In this document: piece by piece, positions 53,324 through 62,735 of the stretch | Numbering within the stretch: the stretch's first letter is position 1 | How the letters are laid out: each line of letters opens with the position of its first letter | Source: Paenibacillus timonensis | Lineage (GTDB): Bacteria; Bacillota; Bacilli; Paenibacillales; Paenibacillaceae | Reading direction: 5' to 3' | Length of the DNA: 64,000 bases | Assembly (NCBI RefSeq): GCF_009725205.1 | Contig: NZ_WNZY01000015.1 | Coordinates: 1 to 64,000 of the forward strand | Program-made: the position numbers and the translations under genes | The notes under the pieces: generated by a model | Database searches by the model: none | Seen by the model: only the letters and a program-made list of their open reading frames with translations | Told to the model about the DNA's origin: nothing

Positions 53324-53824
53324 TTATAAGTTCACGGCAACCTTCTCATGCACTTCGCTTATCACGTCTTCGTAAGTGATATTCAAGGCAATGGCTAGCT
53401 CTTTGAACAGGACGTTCTGAATTCCGAGCAACAGTTGATGATCCTGGTTGCCCAATTTCTTATGATTCAGCTCAGCTAGTTGTTTCTTACGCATCAACGT
53501 ACTGGCGACTTGTACGATATCCTCCCGGTTGCCCGTTTTAACGATCGCAGTATAGCTGTGATGCCGTTCATTATTATTATCAATCCATTGGATGCCCGGT
53601 GCCTGAAACGAATCCAATATCGTCTTGGCCTCCTCCGGACCCATCAATTTCTGCATCAGCACCGACGCATTATCGACCGGAGTGCTAATTTTCAAGGTCT
53701 CGTTGCCGAGCGGATGCAGCTCATAATAAGACTTGGAAACGCCGGCTAGCGATTTGACGCAAACGTCGTCGATGCGGCAAACGCCATGCACCGAATAAAT
53801 GATCAAATCCCCCTCATGAAACAT
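53324..53824 (-). CDS. CarD family transcriptional regulator
   Basis: The 166-residue protein has an N-terminal CarD/TRCF RNA-polymerase-interaction domain (MFHEGDLIIYSVHGVCRIDDV, about 1-65) and a helical C-terminal domain that in this family contacts promoter DNA. Members stabilise the open complex at selected promoters. It is divergent from a MarR regulator, and their promoters share a palindrome. Confidence 0.88.
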   Translation of the reverse strand: MFHEGDLIIYSVHGVCRIDDVCVKSLAGVSKSYYELHPLGNETLKISTPVDNASVLMQKLMGPEEAKTILDSFQAPGIQWIDNNNERHHSYTAIVKTGNREDIVQVASTLMRKKQLAELNHKKLGNQDHQLLLGIQNVLFKELAIALNITYEDVISEVHEKVAVNL

Positions 53825-53850
53825 GGTCGTGATCCCGCCTCTCTATTTTT

Positions 53851-53935
53851 GTCAACTAAGTTGACTATTATCAATATACCTGTTTTTCGACAAAATGTCA
53901 ACCAAATTGACAATTTACGGATGCTTTTGTATAGT
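53851..53935. promoter_or_regulatory. Divergent carD-like/marR promoters with two palindromic operators
   Basis: Rightward promoter: TTGACA (53907-53912), 17 bases, TATAGT (53930-53935). Leftward promoter: TTGACA (complement at 53896-53901), 17 bases, TATATT (complement at 53873-53878). The two -35 elements form GTCAACCAAATTGAC (53897-53911), and a second, perfect palindrome GTCAACTAAGTTGAC (53851-53865) lies at the predicted start of the leftward transcript. Both resemble MarR operators. Confidence 0.7.
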
Positions 53936-53973
53936 GTAGGGAAATAGGAACGTGAATGGAATGGAGGAACGGA

Positions 53974-54414
53974 GTGTACCTTGAATTCGAGGAATTGAAT
54001 CTGATCGACCTGATCAGCGAACGCCATGTCCAGCTTCGCTCCATCTGCGAGCAGTTGTGGAACGACCGTCATGATATCTACATTTCCAATTCAGAGTGGT
54101 TTATTATGGCAAGGATTTATAAGAGAAATCCGACCATCTCTCAGGTGACCAGGCAGGTGGACATTTCACGGCAGGCTACCCACAAATTCATCAAGAGTTT
54201 GGAATCAAAAGGATGGGTCGAGATCACCAAAGCTCAGAACAATAAGAAGGAGAAATGTCTCAAATTAACGTTGCTAGGCGAGAGCAGTTATGAGAAGAAT
54301 GCCTTGATTAAGGCATCGCTGGAGCAAAAAATCATGGATGCTCTCGGAGCCGATCAGGTCGCCTTGTTGAAACAGCTGCTCCAAGCGGATTGGGGTACCT
54401 TGAATGAGGCGTAA
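53974..54414 (+). CDS. MarR family transcriptional regulator
   Basis: The 146-residue winged-helix protein has the recognition region ISQVTRQVDISRQATHKFIKSLESKGWVEI and a wing NNKKEKCLKLTLLG. It begins at a GTG 6 bases after GGAGGAAC. It probably represses itself and the divergent CarD-like gene through the GTCAA/TTGAC palindromes. The ligand is unknown. Confidence 0.85.
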   Translation: MYLEFEELNLIDLISERHVQLRSICEQLWNDRHDIYISNSEWFIMARIYKRNPTISQVTRQVDISRQATHKFIKSLESKGWVEITKAQNNKKEKCLKLTLLGESSYEKNALIKASLEQKIMDALGADQVALLKQLLQADWGTLNEA

Positions 54415-54420
54415 AAAACG

Positions 54421-54455
54421 GAGGAAGGAGGGGTACGCCCCCTCCTTCCTTTTTT
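54421..54455. terminator. Bidirectional terminator after the MarR gene
   Basis: GGAAGGAGGGG-TACG-CCCCCTCCTTCC followed by six T residues rightward; A residues on the left side serve the opposite gene. Confidence 0.85.
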
Positions 54456-54859
54456 TACATCCCAATAAACACGTTACGGCTGAAAGGACCCCAATTGGCT
54501 CCACCATACCCGGTCATGCCTTCCACACTGACGAAGCAAGGCAGAACGATATGGGTGACACCGGTCATTGCCCGCTCCCTGAATGTGATGACAAATCGTG
54601 TGTTCGTATTATCCGCTGCCGTAATCATCGCCGCTTCTGGCCTGATCGCGTTTGCCGCAGTCAGCGCCTCCCCCATCCCTAGGCTAGCCGCTCCGCCTGC
54701 TCCTTTATTACTGCGGATCCAATAGTTCGAGATCCGTGTTGCCGATCCAAAATCGGCTCGCTGATCGTATACCAGGAGAACTTGGTTGGCTGCGATTTGT
54801 CTCACCTCCGTTAACACGGGGTGAGGTACCATTTGCCGGGCTTCTTGATAGATGTACAC
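54455..54859 (-). CDS. Orphan Ig-like domain protein
   Basis: A 134-residue protein not recognised as a named family. Residues 15-110 resemble a single bacterial Ig-like (SbsA-type) beta sandwich: TEVRQIAANQVLLVYDQRAD, then SATRISNYWIRSN. Such domains normally occur in long exported proteins, yet there is no signal peptide or anchor here. The start is a GTG after GGGAGGATAAC. It may be a detached domain or a small structural protein. Confidence 0.6.
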   Translation of the reverse strand: MYIYQEARQMVPHPVLTEVRQIAANQVLLVYDQRADFGSATRISNYWIRSNKGAGGAASLGMGEALTAANAIRPEAAMITAADNTNTRFVITFRERAMTGVTHIVLPCFVSVEGMTGYGGANWGPFSRNVFIGM

Positions 54860-54970
54860 GAGTTATCCTCCCACAGGAAAAATAGTCAAACACCTATTTC
54901 ATCCTATGCTGGAGAAATCTCGCGGGTCCCCCGAAAAAAAGAATTTATGTGAAGCTTCTTAAACTTTGAC

Positions 54971-55849
54971 TTAACGGAATTCCTCGATGAATTTCTGGGC
55001 CGCACTCGTGAGCGGCATATTCCGCATATTCATAATCCCCACTTGCGACGGCGGCAGTTCCACGTCCAGCCGGATTTCAAACAACGACCCTTCCTCCAGC
55101 TCCTTCGACACGAATTCCCGAGCTACATAGGAGACTCCCAGTCCTTTGCGGGCCAATTCGATCAGCAGATCGACACTGCCCACTTCGATTTCCGGCTTAA
55201 GCTCGTAACCGTACTCGTGGAACAACTCGGTGATCGCCATGCGAGCACGACTATTCCGCGAGAACAAGACGAGCGGATGCTCCAGCAGTGTATCCAGCGG
55301 GATCACTTTATCCTTGAGATCGGCGTACGCGCAGCCGGCCACGAAGCAATCTTGCAGTAGAATCCCTTCCCGCACCTCGATATGAGAATCAACGATCGGC
55401 ATCCGGGCGACGCCAAGATCGATCTTCCCCTCCTTCATGTAACCCATGATTTCCGGCGTCGTACCGTGAAGCAGCTGAATCCCAACGTCAGGATATCGGT
55501 GGTGAAACTCTTCTATATACGGAAGCAAGTAATGCTTGAATAACGAGTCGCTGCCGCCGATCCGGAGCACACCGGTATCGAGGTTTTTGAGCTCAGCCAT
55601 TTTTTTCTCCGCGAGGGAGATAAGAATTTGCGATTGCTCGATATAGGAGTACAAGAGCGCGCCTTCTTGCGTTAGAGACACCCCCTTGGAGTTGCGGTAG
55701 AACAACGTGAGGCCAAAGCTCTCTTCCAGCTGCTTAATGGCATGGCTTACGCTCGGCTGCGTCAGAAACAAGGCATTGGCTGCCTGAGTCAGACTGCCGG
55801 TTTTGGCCGCCCAATAAAAGACTTTATATAATTCATAATTATTTGTCAT
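54971..55849 (-). CDS. LysR family transcriptional regulator
   Basis: The 292-residue regulator has an N-terminal winged helix (YELYKVFYWAAKTGSLTQAANALFLTQPSVSHAIKQLEE, about 5-60, quoted in parts) and a periplasmic-binding-like effector domain (90-290). It is divergent from zwf; the 185-base gap contains a CTAT/ATAG dyad near 55889-55911 close to a TATTAT -10 element, a plausible LysR site. Control of the pentose phosphate genes is inferred from position only. Confidence 0.85.
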   Translation of the reverse strand: MTNNYELYKVFYWAAKTGSLTQAANALFLTQPSVSHAIKQLEESFGLTLFYRNSKGVSLTQEGALLYSYIEQSQILISLAEKKMAELKNLDTGVLRIGGSDSLFKHYLLPYIEEFHHRYPDVGIQLLHGTTPEIMGYMKEGKIDLGVARMPIVDSHIEVREGILLQDCFVAGCAYADLKDKVIPLDTLLEHPLVLFSRNSRARMAITELFHEYGYELKPEIEVGSVDLLIELARKGLGVSYVAREFVSKELEEGSLFEIRLDVELPPSQVGIMNMRNMPLTSAAQKFIEEFR

Positions 55850-56034
55850 AAATGCAGTCTATAGCTCCTGTCAAATATATTAATTTCACCTATGGCGATA
55901 TTCGTATTATAGTGGAGTCAGTCAAAATAATCCATAGCTTAGAGATGGGATTTAGGCGGTTACCCCGGAATCAAGACCGAGGCGCCTCCCAAGAACACAT
56001 AGATGAAAAGCTATGCCGAGAGGAGAGAACCTGG

Positions 56035-57567
56035 ATGGATGCCAATACGTTTGTATTGTTTGGGGCAACCGGGGATTTGGCAAAACGCAAAATTTACCCT
56101 GCCCTGTTTAACTTGTTTTTGGATGGAAAGCTGCCGGATGTTTTTTCCGTGATTGGCTTGGGCCGCAGAGAATGGTCCGACGAGACCTTTAAGGCAAACA
56201 TCGAGCGGTCTCTGCACAGCTTTTCGCGACGGGATGCCAGCAACGCGGAGGCCGTGAACCAATTCCTCGGCTTCTTCCGCTATCATGTGCTGAACGTCGA
56301 CCGTAAGGAAGATTATCAAAGCCTGCTGCAACGGGTCGAGGAAGGCGAACGAACCGCAGGGATTGCCCCAAACCGATTGTTTTATTTGTCGGTAGGTCCG
56401 GAACTGTTCGAAACGATCGCCGCCCATATTCAGGATAGCGGGCTTGGCGATACGAAAGGCTGGAAACGCCTTGTGATCGAAAAACCGTTTGGCCGCGATT
56501 TGCAATCCGCTCGGGATTTCAACGCGCAGCTCAGCAAAGCTTTTACCGAAGAGGAAATTTTCCGCATCGACCACTACCTCGGCAAGCCGATGGTACAGAA
56601 GCTCCAGCTGCTGCAACAGACGAACCCGGTGCTTCAGGCTTCCTGGAACAAGCGTTATATTGCTAACGTGCAAATTACGGCCAGCGAAACGGTCGGCGTC
56701 GAAGAAAGAGCCGGCTATTACGATCATTCCGGCGCGTTGCGCGACATGTTCCAAAATCATATGCTGCAACTGTTGATGATGTTGGCCGGACATCTGCCAA
56801 AAGGCGATGATTCGGAGCAAGTGCGTAACAAGAAGAAACACGTCATGCAATCCTTAGAGCCGCTGCCGCGCCAGGACGTCGCAACCCAGGTGGTCCGCGG
56901 TCAGTATGCGAGCGGGTCGATTCAAGGGAAGCCGGTCGTTGGCTATAAGGACGAAGCCGGAATCCCGCAGGATTCCCATAACGACACGTTTATCGCTGCC
57001 AAGCTGCAAATCGAAGATGATTTCTGGCGGGGGATTCCGTTTTATATCCGCACCGGCAAACGCATGAAGGAGAAAGCGACGCGGATCGTCATTGAATTCC
57101 GGGAGCCGGTTAAGCAAATTGCTGCGTCCAACAACGGCGGCGCCCCGAACTTGCTGGTGTTCGAAATCAGCCCGAATGAAGGCATTTACCTGCGCCTGAA
57201 TACGGAAGGCGAAGCGCAACAGCAGGATCTCACGAAGGTCCTGATCGGATCTCACAAGAGCGGTAGCGATGTGCCAGAGGCTTACGAGAACCTGATTTAT
57301 GACGCGCTCCGCGGCGATTCTTCCTTCTTCGCCCATTGGGACGAAGTCGAGTTGTCCTGGAAATGGGTGCAGCCGATCCTTGACGCCTATGCGGCGAATG
57401 AGGTTCCATTACATGCCTACCCGGCAGGCAGTTTTGGTCCGAAGGCCGCGCATGAACTGTTGGCTAAAGACGGTTTCGAGTGGTGGTTCGATCAAGAAAG
57501 CGAAGCCGCATCTACAGAAGTTCAGACAGTTACACCGTCGGCGAAGGAAGCCTTGTCCATCAAATAA
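56035..57567 (+). CDS. zwf: Glucose-6-phosphate 1-dehydrogenase
   Basis: The 510-residue enzyme oxidises glucose-6-phosphate with NADP+ and starts the pentose phosphate pathway. The NADP loop GATGDLAKRK is at 10-19 and the active site RIDHYLGK near 176-183 with the catalytic His. The ATG after GAGGAGAGAACC is used; a longer in-frame reading from 55852 would run through the regulatory region. It heads zwf-tal-gnd, with 67 bases before tal. Confidence 0.96.
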   Translation: MDANTFVLFGATGDLAKRKIYPALFNLFLDGKLPDVFSVIGLGRREWSDETFKANIERSLHSFSRRDASNAEAVNQFLGFFRYHVLNVDRKEDYQSLLQRVEEGERTAGIAPNRLFYLSVGPELFETIAAHIQDSGLGDTKGWKRLVIEKPFGRDLQSARDFNAQLSKAFTEEEIFRIDHYLGKPMVQKLQLLQQTNPVLQASWNKRYIANVQITASETVGVEERAGYYDHSGALRDMFQNHMLQLLMMLAGHLPKGDDSEQVRNKKKHVMQSLEPLPRQDVATQVVRGQYASGSIQGKPVVGYKDEAGIPQDSHNDTFIAAKLQIEDDFWRGIPFYIRTGKRMKEKATRIVIEFREPVKQIAASNNGGAPNLLVFEISPNEGIYLRLNTEGEAQQQDLTKVLIGSHKSGSDVPEAYENLIYDALRGDSSFFAHWDEVELSWKWVQPILDAYAANEVPLHAYPAGSFGPKAAHELLAKDGFEWWFDQESEAASTEVQTVTPSAKEALSIK

Positions 57568-57634
57568 CGGGGGATGAACGTGCTTTTCGCCCCGATATCT
57601 CAAATCTATATTTTACAAATTGGAGGGATTTGCG

Positions 57635-58297
57635 ATGAAGTTTTTTGTAGACACAGCCAATCTGGAAGACATCAAAAAGGCCCATAAAATCGGCGTCTTG
57701 TCCGGGGTGACAACCAACCCTTCCCTGGTAGCCAAGGAAGGCGTCAAGTTCGAAGACCGCATCGCCGAAATCCTGCAAGCCGTTTCCGACGTGGAATCCG
57801 TTTCGGCTGAAGTGACACCGGATGCGCTCACGGCCGAAGAGATGATTGCCCAAGCGGACGAATTGATCAAAATCAATAACCATGACCCGCGCATCACGAT
57901 TAAGCTTCCGATGACATTGGCAGGACTCGAAGCGACCAAGTACCTGGCTCAAAAAGGCGTCAAGACCAACGTTACCTTGATCTTCACGGTCAATCAGGCC
58001 CTGCTCGCCGCCCGCGCCGGTGCCACGTACGTATCGCCATTTCTCGGCCGCTTAGACGATATTTCAGAAGATGGCGTGCTATTGGTTGCAAAAATAGCGG
58101 AGTTGTTCCGGGTTCATGGCTTGGACACGCAAATCATCGCGGCCTCCGTTCGTCACCCGGACCACGTCACCCGCGTAGCGTTAGCTGGGGCGCATATCGC
58201 CACGATTCCGTTTGGCGTCATCGAGCAGCTGGCTAAACACCCGCTTACGGATCAAGGGCTAGAGAAGTTCGCTGCCGACTGGAAAAAATCCTTATAA
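57635..58297 (+). CDS. tal: Transaldolase (small Fsa/TalC type)
   Basis: The 220-residue TIM-barrel enzyme transfers a dihydroxyacetone unit in the non-oxidative pentose phosphate pathway. The family start [20 protein letters not shown] and the GVTTNPSL loop are present, with Schiff-base Lys90 in RITIKLPMT. Members of this short subfamily can be transaldolases or fructose-6-phosphate aldolases; placement between zwf and gnd favours transaldolase. The ATG follows GGAGGG. Confidence 0.92.
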   Translation: MKFFVDTANLEDIKKAHKIGVLSGVTTNPSLVAKEGVKFEDRIAEILQAVSDVESVSAEVTPDALTAEEMIAQADELIKINNHDPRITIKLPMTLAGLEATKYLAQKGVKTNVTLIFTVNQALLAARAGATYVSPFLGRLDDISEDGVLLVAKIAELFRVHGLDTQIIAASVRHPDHVTRVALAGAHIATIPFGVIEQLAKHPLTDQGLEKFAADWKKSL

Positions 58298-58300
58298 GCG

Positions 58301-58320
58301 GTAATTCGAAAGTCATCTTT
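58301..58320 (+). repeat. Possible remnant of the interspersed repeat (copy H)
   Basis: TTCGAAAGTCATCTTT resembles the left end of copies A-C (TTCGAAAAGTCATCTTT) with one base missing. No further part of the repeat follows, so it is at most a short relic in the tal-gnd spacer. Confidence 0.4.
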
Positions 58321-58384
58321 TGAACTCGCATTTTAATTTTTATAGTAAGAAAATATTCGCGGATAGGTTTGGAGGAAAATTCGA

Positions 58385-59797
58385 ATGAAGAAACAACAAA
58401 TTGGCGTCGTCGGCCTGGCCGTCATGGGCAAGAACCTCGCCTTAAATATCGAAAGCAACGGCTTCTCCGTTGCCTTGTACAACCGCTCTTCGGAGAAAAC
58501 CAAAGAGCTGCTGGAGGAAGCGCCGGGTAAAAATTTCGTCGGCACCTACAACATTGAGGAATTCGTGCAAGCGCTCGAAACGCCCCGTAAAATTTTGATT
58601 ATGGTGAAAGCCGGCAAACCAACCGACGACACGATTAACCAGCTCGTCCCTTATCTCGAAAAGGGCGACATTTTGATCGACGGCGGGAACGCGCACTTCC
58701 CGGATACGCAGCGCAGAAATAAATTGCTGGAGTCCCAAGGCATCCGCTATATCGGCGCCGGCGTGTCCGGCGGCGAAGAAGGCGCGCTGAAGGGACCGGC
58801 GATCATGCCCGGCGGGCAACGCGACGCTTACGAGCTGGTTGAGCCGATTCTGACGGCCATTTCGGCCAAAGTAAACGGCGATCCCTGCTCCACCTACATT
58901 GGTCCGGACGGTGCTGGCCACTACGTGAAGATGGTTCATAACGGGATCGAATACGGCGATATGCAATTGATTGGCGAAGCCTACCAACTGTTGAAGGACG
59001 TGCTCGGACTTGGCGTGGACGAACTGCATGATATATTCACCGAGTGGAATAACGGCGAGCTGGACAGCTACCTGATCGAAATCACCGCCGACATCTTCGG
59101 CAAAAAAGATCCCGCCACCGGCCAACCGATGGTGGACGTCATTCTCGATGCCGCCGGCCAGAAAGGCACCGGCAAATGGACCAGCCAAAGCGCCCTTGAT
59201 CTCGGCGTGCCGCTGTCCATCATCACCGAGTCGGTGTTCGCACGCTTCATCTCCGCGATGAAGGCAGAACGCGTTGCTGCGAGTAAACGACTGAGCGGTC
59301 CAGCCGCCACGCCGTACACCGGCGACAAACAAGCGTTCATCGAAGCCGTTCGCAAGGCGTTGTACGCCAGCAAAATCGCGTCGTACGCCCAAGGCTTCGC
59401 GCAGATGCGACTGGCTTCCGAGGAATACGGCTGGGACTTGAACTATGGCGCCATCGCCATGATCTTCCGCGGCGGCTGCATCATCCGCGCCCGCTTCCTG
59501 CAGAACATCAAGAACGCTTATGATCGCGATCCGGAGCTTAGAAACCTGCTGCTGGACGATTACTTCAAGGATGTTGTGGAGAACTATCAAGACGCCTGGA
59601 GACAAGTCATTGCCACCGCCGTCACCCGCGGCATTCCGGTACCGGCCTTCTCCTCCGCCCTGGCGTACTACGACAGCTATCGTTCCGAGCGGTTGCCGGC
59701 CAATCTGCTGCAAGCGCAGCGCGACTACTTCGGCGCTCATACGTTCGAACGCGTTGACCAGGAAGGAACGTTCCATTTTCAATGGTTCGATAAATAA
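58385..59797 (+). CDS. gndA: 6-phosphogluconate dehydrogenase, decarboxylating
   Basis: The 470-residue NADP+-dependent enzyme forms ribulose-5-phosphate and CO2. It begins [20 protein letters not shown] (NADP Rossmann loop), with NRSSEKT after the second strand, and the substrate region [20 protein letters not shown] with catalytic Lys near 184. The C-terminal helical domain is complete. It is the last gene of the zwf-tal-gnd group. Confidence 0.96.
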   Translation: MKKQQIGVVGLAVMGKNLALNIESNGFSVALYNRSSEKTKELLEEAPGKNFVGTYNIEEFVQALETPRKILIMVKAGKPTDDTINQLVPYLEKGDILIDGGNAHFPDTQRRNKLLESQGIRYIGAGVSGGEEGALKGPAIMPGGQRDAYELVEPILTAISAKVNGDPCSTYIGPDGAGHYVKMVHNGIEYGDMQLIGEAYQLLKDVLGLGVDELHDIFTEWNNGELDSYLIEITADIFGKKDPATGQPMVDVILDAAGQKGTGKWTSQSALDLGVPLSIITESVFARFISAMKAERVAASKRLSGPAATPYTGDKQAFIEAVRKALYASKIASYAQGFAQMRLASEEYGWDLNYGAIAMIFRGGCIIRARFLQNIKNAYDRDPELRNLLLDDYFKDVVENYQDAWRQVIATAVTRGIPVPAFSSALAYYDSYRSERLPANLLQAQRDYFGAHTFERVDQEGTFHFQWFDK

Positions 59798-59809
59798 TAT
59801 TGAAAAAAC

Positions 59810-59842
59810 AAGAAGCCGCGAGGATTCATCTCGCGGCTTCTT
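59810..59842. terminator. Bidirectional terminator between gndA and the efflux gene
   Basis: A perfect 13-bp stem AAGAAGCCGCGAG/CTCGCGGCTTCTT with a 7-base loop; A and T tracts on the two sides. Confidence 0.85.
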
Positions 59843-61251
59843 TATGCGTTTCTTTTATGGGTGAGGAATAAGCCCGGGATAAAGATAAGGATGAGGATGA
59901 GGACTGAAACGAGAAATCCTGCGTGGTATCCTTTCAAACCATTTGCGATGGTTGGCTGTACCCCTTGGACCACCGTCGCAACCACAGTCGCGATCACGGC
60001 GGAACCAAAACTTGCGCCCAAGTTCTCAATGATGTTGATCCCAACGCCTGCTTCCGGGAGCTGATGATCGTCCAGTCCCGTATACGCGTCACTCGTCAAC
60101 GGGAGATTAATCCCCCCAACGCTGGTCCCCCGAATAAATAGGACGAGGGATATCCAAACCATGCTGGTTCGATCGGTGATGAAAATCAGCGGAATGGACC
60201 CGATCAGCGAAAGAACCAGGCTGACCATGACCACGTATTTCGCGCCGATCCGATCGATCATTTTACCGATCAAAGGCCGGGTCACAAGCATTCCGACGCC
60301 TTGGGGAATTAACGCAAGCGCCGCTTCAATCGCCGTGAAGTGTCGGAAGTTTTGGAAGAACAAGGGCAAGATCAACATCGGCCCCATGATGGCCATATTC
60401 GCCAAAAGTAATCCGACGCTGGATGCCAGATAATTTCGATGCGTAAACAAGTTTAGCGGAAGCACGGTTTGATTCCTTCTAAATCGGTTATAGGCGAGAT
60501 ACATGACAGCTAAGGCAAGGCCGATGCCCACCCAAATCAAGGTTTCGTGATTATGAAACGAAGCATGTTCCGCTGCTTTCGTAATTCCATAAATGAAAGC
60601 CGCACTCATCAGAGACAAACAAACGATCCCAAATCCATCCAGCTTACTCTCTTTGTTGAAGGGTTCAAAGTCCGGGATCCGTCTGATCATCAGCGGTGCG
60701 GCAATGAGAACAACCAATACATTGATGAAGAAAATCCACTGCCATGATGCGCCCTGAACGATAAAGCCTCCGATGACAGGACCCAAAATTGGACCAAAGA
60801 TCATCGGCGTGCTGACGATGGCCATCACTCTCCCCAAATAATTCGGACCCGCGGTTTTAACCAGAAGCGTGAACATCAGTGTAGTAATGATCCCGGCGCT
60901 AAATCCTTGCAGTAAGCGAAAAAAAATAAAACTGGAGATATTCCAGCTTAGGCCCACTAGAACGGATATGATGCCAAACGCAGCAACTGCTCCGATAAAG
61001 ATCTTCTTTCCATTAAAATGGTTCATCAGCCAACCGGACACCGGGACCGCCATCGCAAGAGCCAGCACATAACCTGTAATGGCCCATTGAATGATATCCA
61101 ATGTCGTATGAAAATCCTTGGTGAGGATGTCGATTGCAATATTCACCATCGTCGAGTCCAGCATAGGGGCAATGGCGCCAAGCGCAATCGCCCAGGCCGC
61201 TATCAGGATTTCTCTAGGCAGCTCTCTTTCTTTAGCTTTTGCTTTCTCCAT
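59842..61251 (-). CDS. DHA2 family drug efflux MFS transporter
   Basis: The 469-residue membrane protein has about fourteen helices and the DHA2 (EmrB/QacA) signs: motif D1-like DSTMVNIAIDIL near 31, WAITGYVLALA near 56 and motif C GPILGPVIGGF near 150. It probably expels drugs or lipophilic compounds with protons. The start follows AAGGAGA. Two direct repeats upstream and a MarR gene further upstream suggest inducible expression. Confidence 0.88.
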   Translation of the reverse strand: MEKAKAKERELPREILIAAWAIALGAIAPMLDSTMVNIAIDILTKDFHTTLDIIQWAITGYVLALAMAVPVSGWLMNHFNGKKIFIGAVAAFGIISVLVGLSWNISSFIFFRLLQGFSAGIITTLMFTLLVKTAGPNYLGRVMAIVSTPMIFGPILGPVIGGFIVQGASWQWIFFINVLVVLIAAPLMIRRIPDFEPFNKESKLDGFGIVCLSLMSAAFIYGITKAAEHASFHNHETLIWVGIGLALAVMYLAYNRFRRNQTVLPLNLFTHRNYLASSVGLLLANMAIMGPMLILPLFFQNFRHFTAIEAALALIPQGVGMLVTRPLIGKMIDRIGAKYVVMVSLVLSLIGSIPLIFITDRTSMVWISLVLFIRGTSVGGINLPLTSDAYTGLDDHQLPEAGVGINIIENLGASFGSAVIATVVATVVQGVQPTIANGLKGYHAGFLVSVLILILIFIPGLFLTHKRNA

Positions 61252-61284
61252 GGGATTCTCCTTTCAGAAGTCAACGTGTATTTT

Positions 61285-61340
61285 GTTTCCTTATCAACAA
61301 AATAGTAACGCAAATATAGTTTCCTTGTCAACAAAATAGT
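61285..61340 (-). promoter_or_regulatory. Two 22-bp direct repeats in the efflux gene promoter
   Basis: A 22-base unit occurs at 61285-61306 and 61319-61340 with one difference, 34 bases apart. On the minus strand each contains TTTTGTTGA. The distal copy includes TTGACA, which with TACTAT 18 bases on could form the promoter; the proximal copy would then lie just after the start. These are likely sites for the neighbouring MarR regulator. Confidence 0.6.
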
Positions 61341-61344
61341 CAAA

Positions 61345-61380
61345 ACAAAAAAGACAGCCCTTCAAAGAGAATGGGCTGCC
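61345..61380 (-). terminator. Terminator of the MarR gene
   Basis: GGCAGCCCAT and ATGGGCTG-like arms (CAGCCC/GGGCTG) with a 12-base loop, followed by TTTTTT on the minus strand. It separates the MarR transcript from the efflux gene. Confidence 0.75.
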
Positions 61381-61421
61381 TGTGATTTGCCATGTACTAG
61401 CACCTTTTGATTCCAACTCAT

Positions 61422-61889
61422 TTATTTCAGATCGATCCCTTGCTTCTTGATCTCCGCGTCCAAATGCCGACTATACTGTTCCATAAAAATTAGCATTTGA
61501 TCATATTGTTCCTCGGTGACCTGCTCAAATACAGATTGATCCCGCTCTTGAAACTCCTTATGCAGCTCCTCGTGAATGTCATAAATCTCTTGACCCTGCT
61601 CGGTCAGTTTAAAGTAGATCTCTTTCTTGTTGTCCGGCTTCTGGTAGCTTTCGATCAGGCCCTTCTCCATGAGCTTCTTCGTGAGCTTCGTAATCGCACC
61701 TTTCGTCATATAAAGAGATTCGGCAATTCGGGTTACGTTAGGATCCGCATGCTTTCCAATCGATTCAATACAATGGACTTCAGAAGGCTTAACCCCTTTC
61801 AGACGGTCTTCCATCTTCATCTTATTAAGCCAGACCATCTTGTTGAATACGTTTCTGAAATCCAGGATGACCTGCTCCTGCTTACTCAT
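61422..61889 (-). CDS. MarR family transcriptional regulator
   Basis: The 155-residue winged-helix protein has ADPNVTRIAESLYMTKGAITKLTKKL as recognition region (about 55-80) and the wing KPDNKKEIYFKLTEQG. The ATG after GGGAGGATTGGCG is used; an in-frame start at 61916 adds nine residues. It lies upstream of the efflux pump on the same strand and probably represses it through the direct repeats. Confidence 0.87.
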   Translation of the reverse strand: MSKQEQVILDFRNVFNKMVWLNKMKMEDRLKGVKPSEVHCIESIGKHADPNVTRIAESLYMTKGAITKLTKKLMEKGLIESYQKPDNKKEIYFKLTEQGQEIYDIHEELHKEFQERDQSVFEQVTEEQYDQMLIFMEQYSRHLDAEIKKQGIDLK

Positions 61890-62050
61890 CGCCAATCCTC
61901 CCGCCCGTTGATGCATTACCCCTATTATAGTGAATTTCTGCTGGATGTTCCATTAGATTGACCCCCCATCGGTTCCACATCCGAAAGAAGGAACTCGGTC
62001 GACCGATGTCGAAGCCTACTTTAGCAAACTAGACCTGAGGTGATTTCCGC

Positions 62051-62734
62051 TTGACGATTCTTCAAAACGATTGGGCCCCGTTTCTGGAGCCCGAATTCGA
62101 GAAACCGTATTATTCGCAGCTGCGCCAGTTTCTGGCGAACGAATATCGCACCAAGACGATTTATCCCGATATGTATGATATTTTCAACGCATTGCATTAT
62201 ACCTCCTTCGCCGACACCAAGGTAGTGATCCTCGGCCAGGACCCTTATCACGGACCCGGACAGGCTCATGGGCTCAGCTTCTCCGTGAAGCCGGGTATCA
62301 AAGCCCCACCATCCCTGCAGAATATGTTCAAGGAGCTGCGGGACGATTTGGGTTGCCGTATCCCCAACAATGGATATCTGGTTCCATGGGCAAAGCAGGG
62401 CGTGTTGTTGCTCAACACGGTACTGACCGTGCAGGCCGATTCCCCCAATTCCCACAAGGGCATGGGCTGGGAGGTGTTCACCGACAAGGTGATCGAAACG
62501 CTGAACCAGAAGCGGGAACCGATCGTATTTCTACTTTGGGGCAGCCATGCGCAGAAAAAAGCGGCGCTGATCACCAACCGTGAGCATCATTTGATCAAGT
62601 CGCCACACCCCAGTCCGTTGTCCGCCCATCGGGGATTCTTGGGCAGCAAGCCCTTTTCGCGGGCTAATCAATTTTTACGCTCCAAAGGATGGGCTGAAAT
62701 CGATTGGCAGCTTCCCGATCTAGCGGAGGGCTAA
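62051..62734 (+). CDS. ung: Uracil-DNA glycosylase
   Basis: The 227-residue family 1 enzyme removes uracil from DNA. The catalytic Asp64 lies in [18 protein letters not shown], and the leucine intercalation loop is [11 protein letters not shown] near 188. The start is a TTG after GAGGTGA at about 8 bases. It is followed after one base by a CDP-alcohol phosphatidyltransferase gene, an apparently unrelated function sharing the transcript. Confidence 0.95.
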   Translation: MTILQNDWAPFLEPEFEKPYYSQLRQFLANEYRTKTIYPDMYDIFNALHYTSFADTKVVILGQDPYHGPGQAHGLSFSVKPGIKAPPSLQNMFKELRDDLGCRIPNNGYLVPWAKQGVLLLNTVLTVQADSPNSHKGMGWEVFTDKVIETLNQKREPIVFLLWGSHAQKKAALITNREHHLIKSPHPSPLSAHRGFLGSKPFSRANQFLRSKGWAEIDWQLPDLAEG

Positions 62735-62735
62735 G

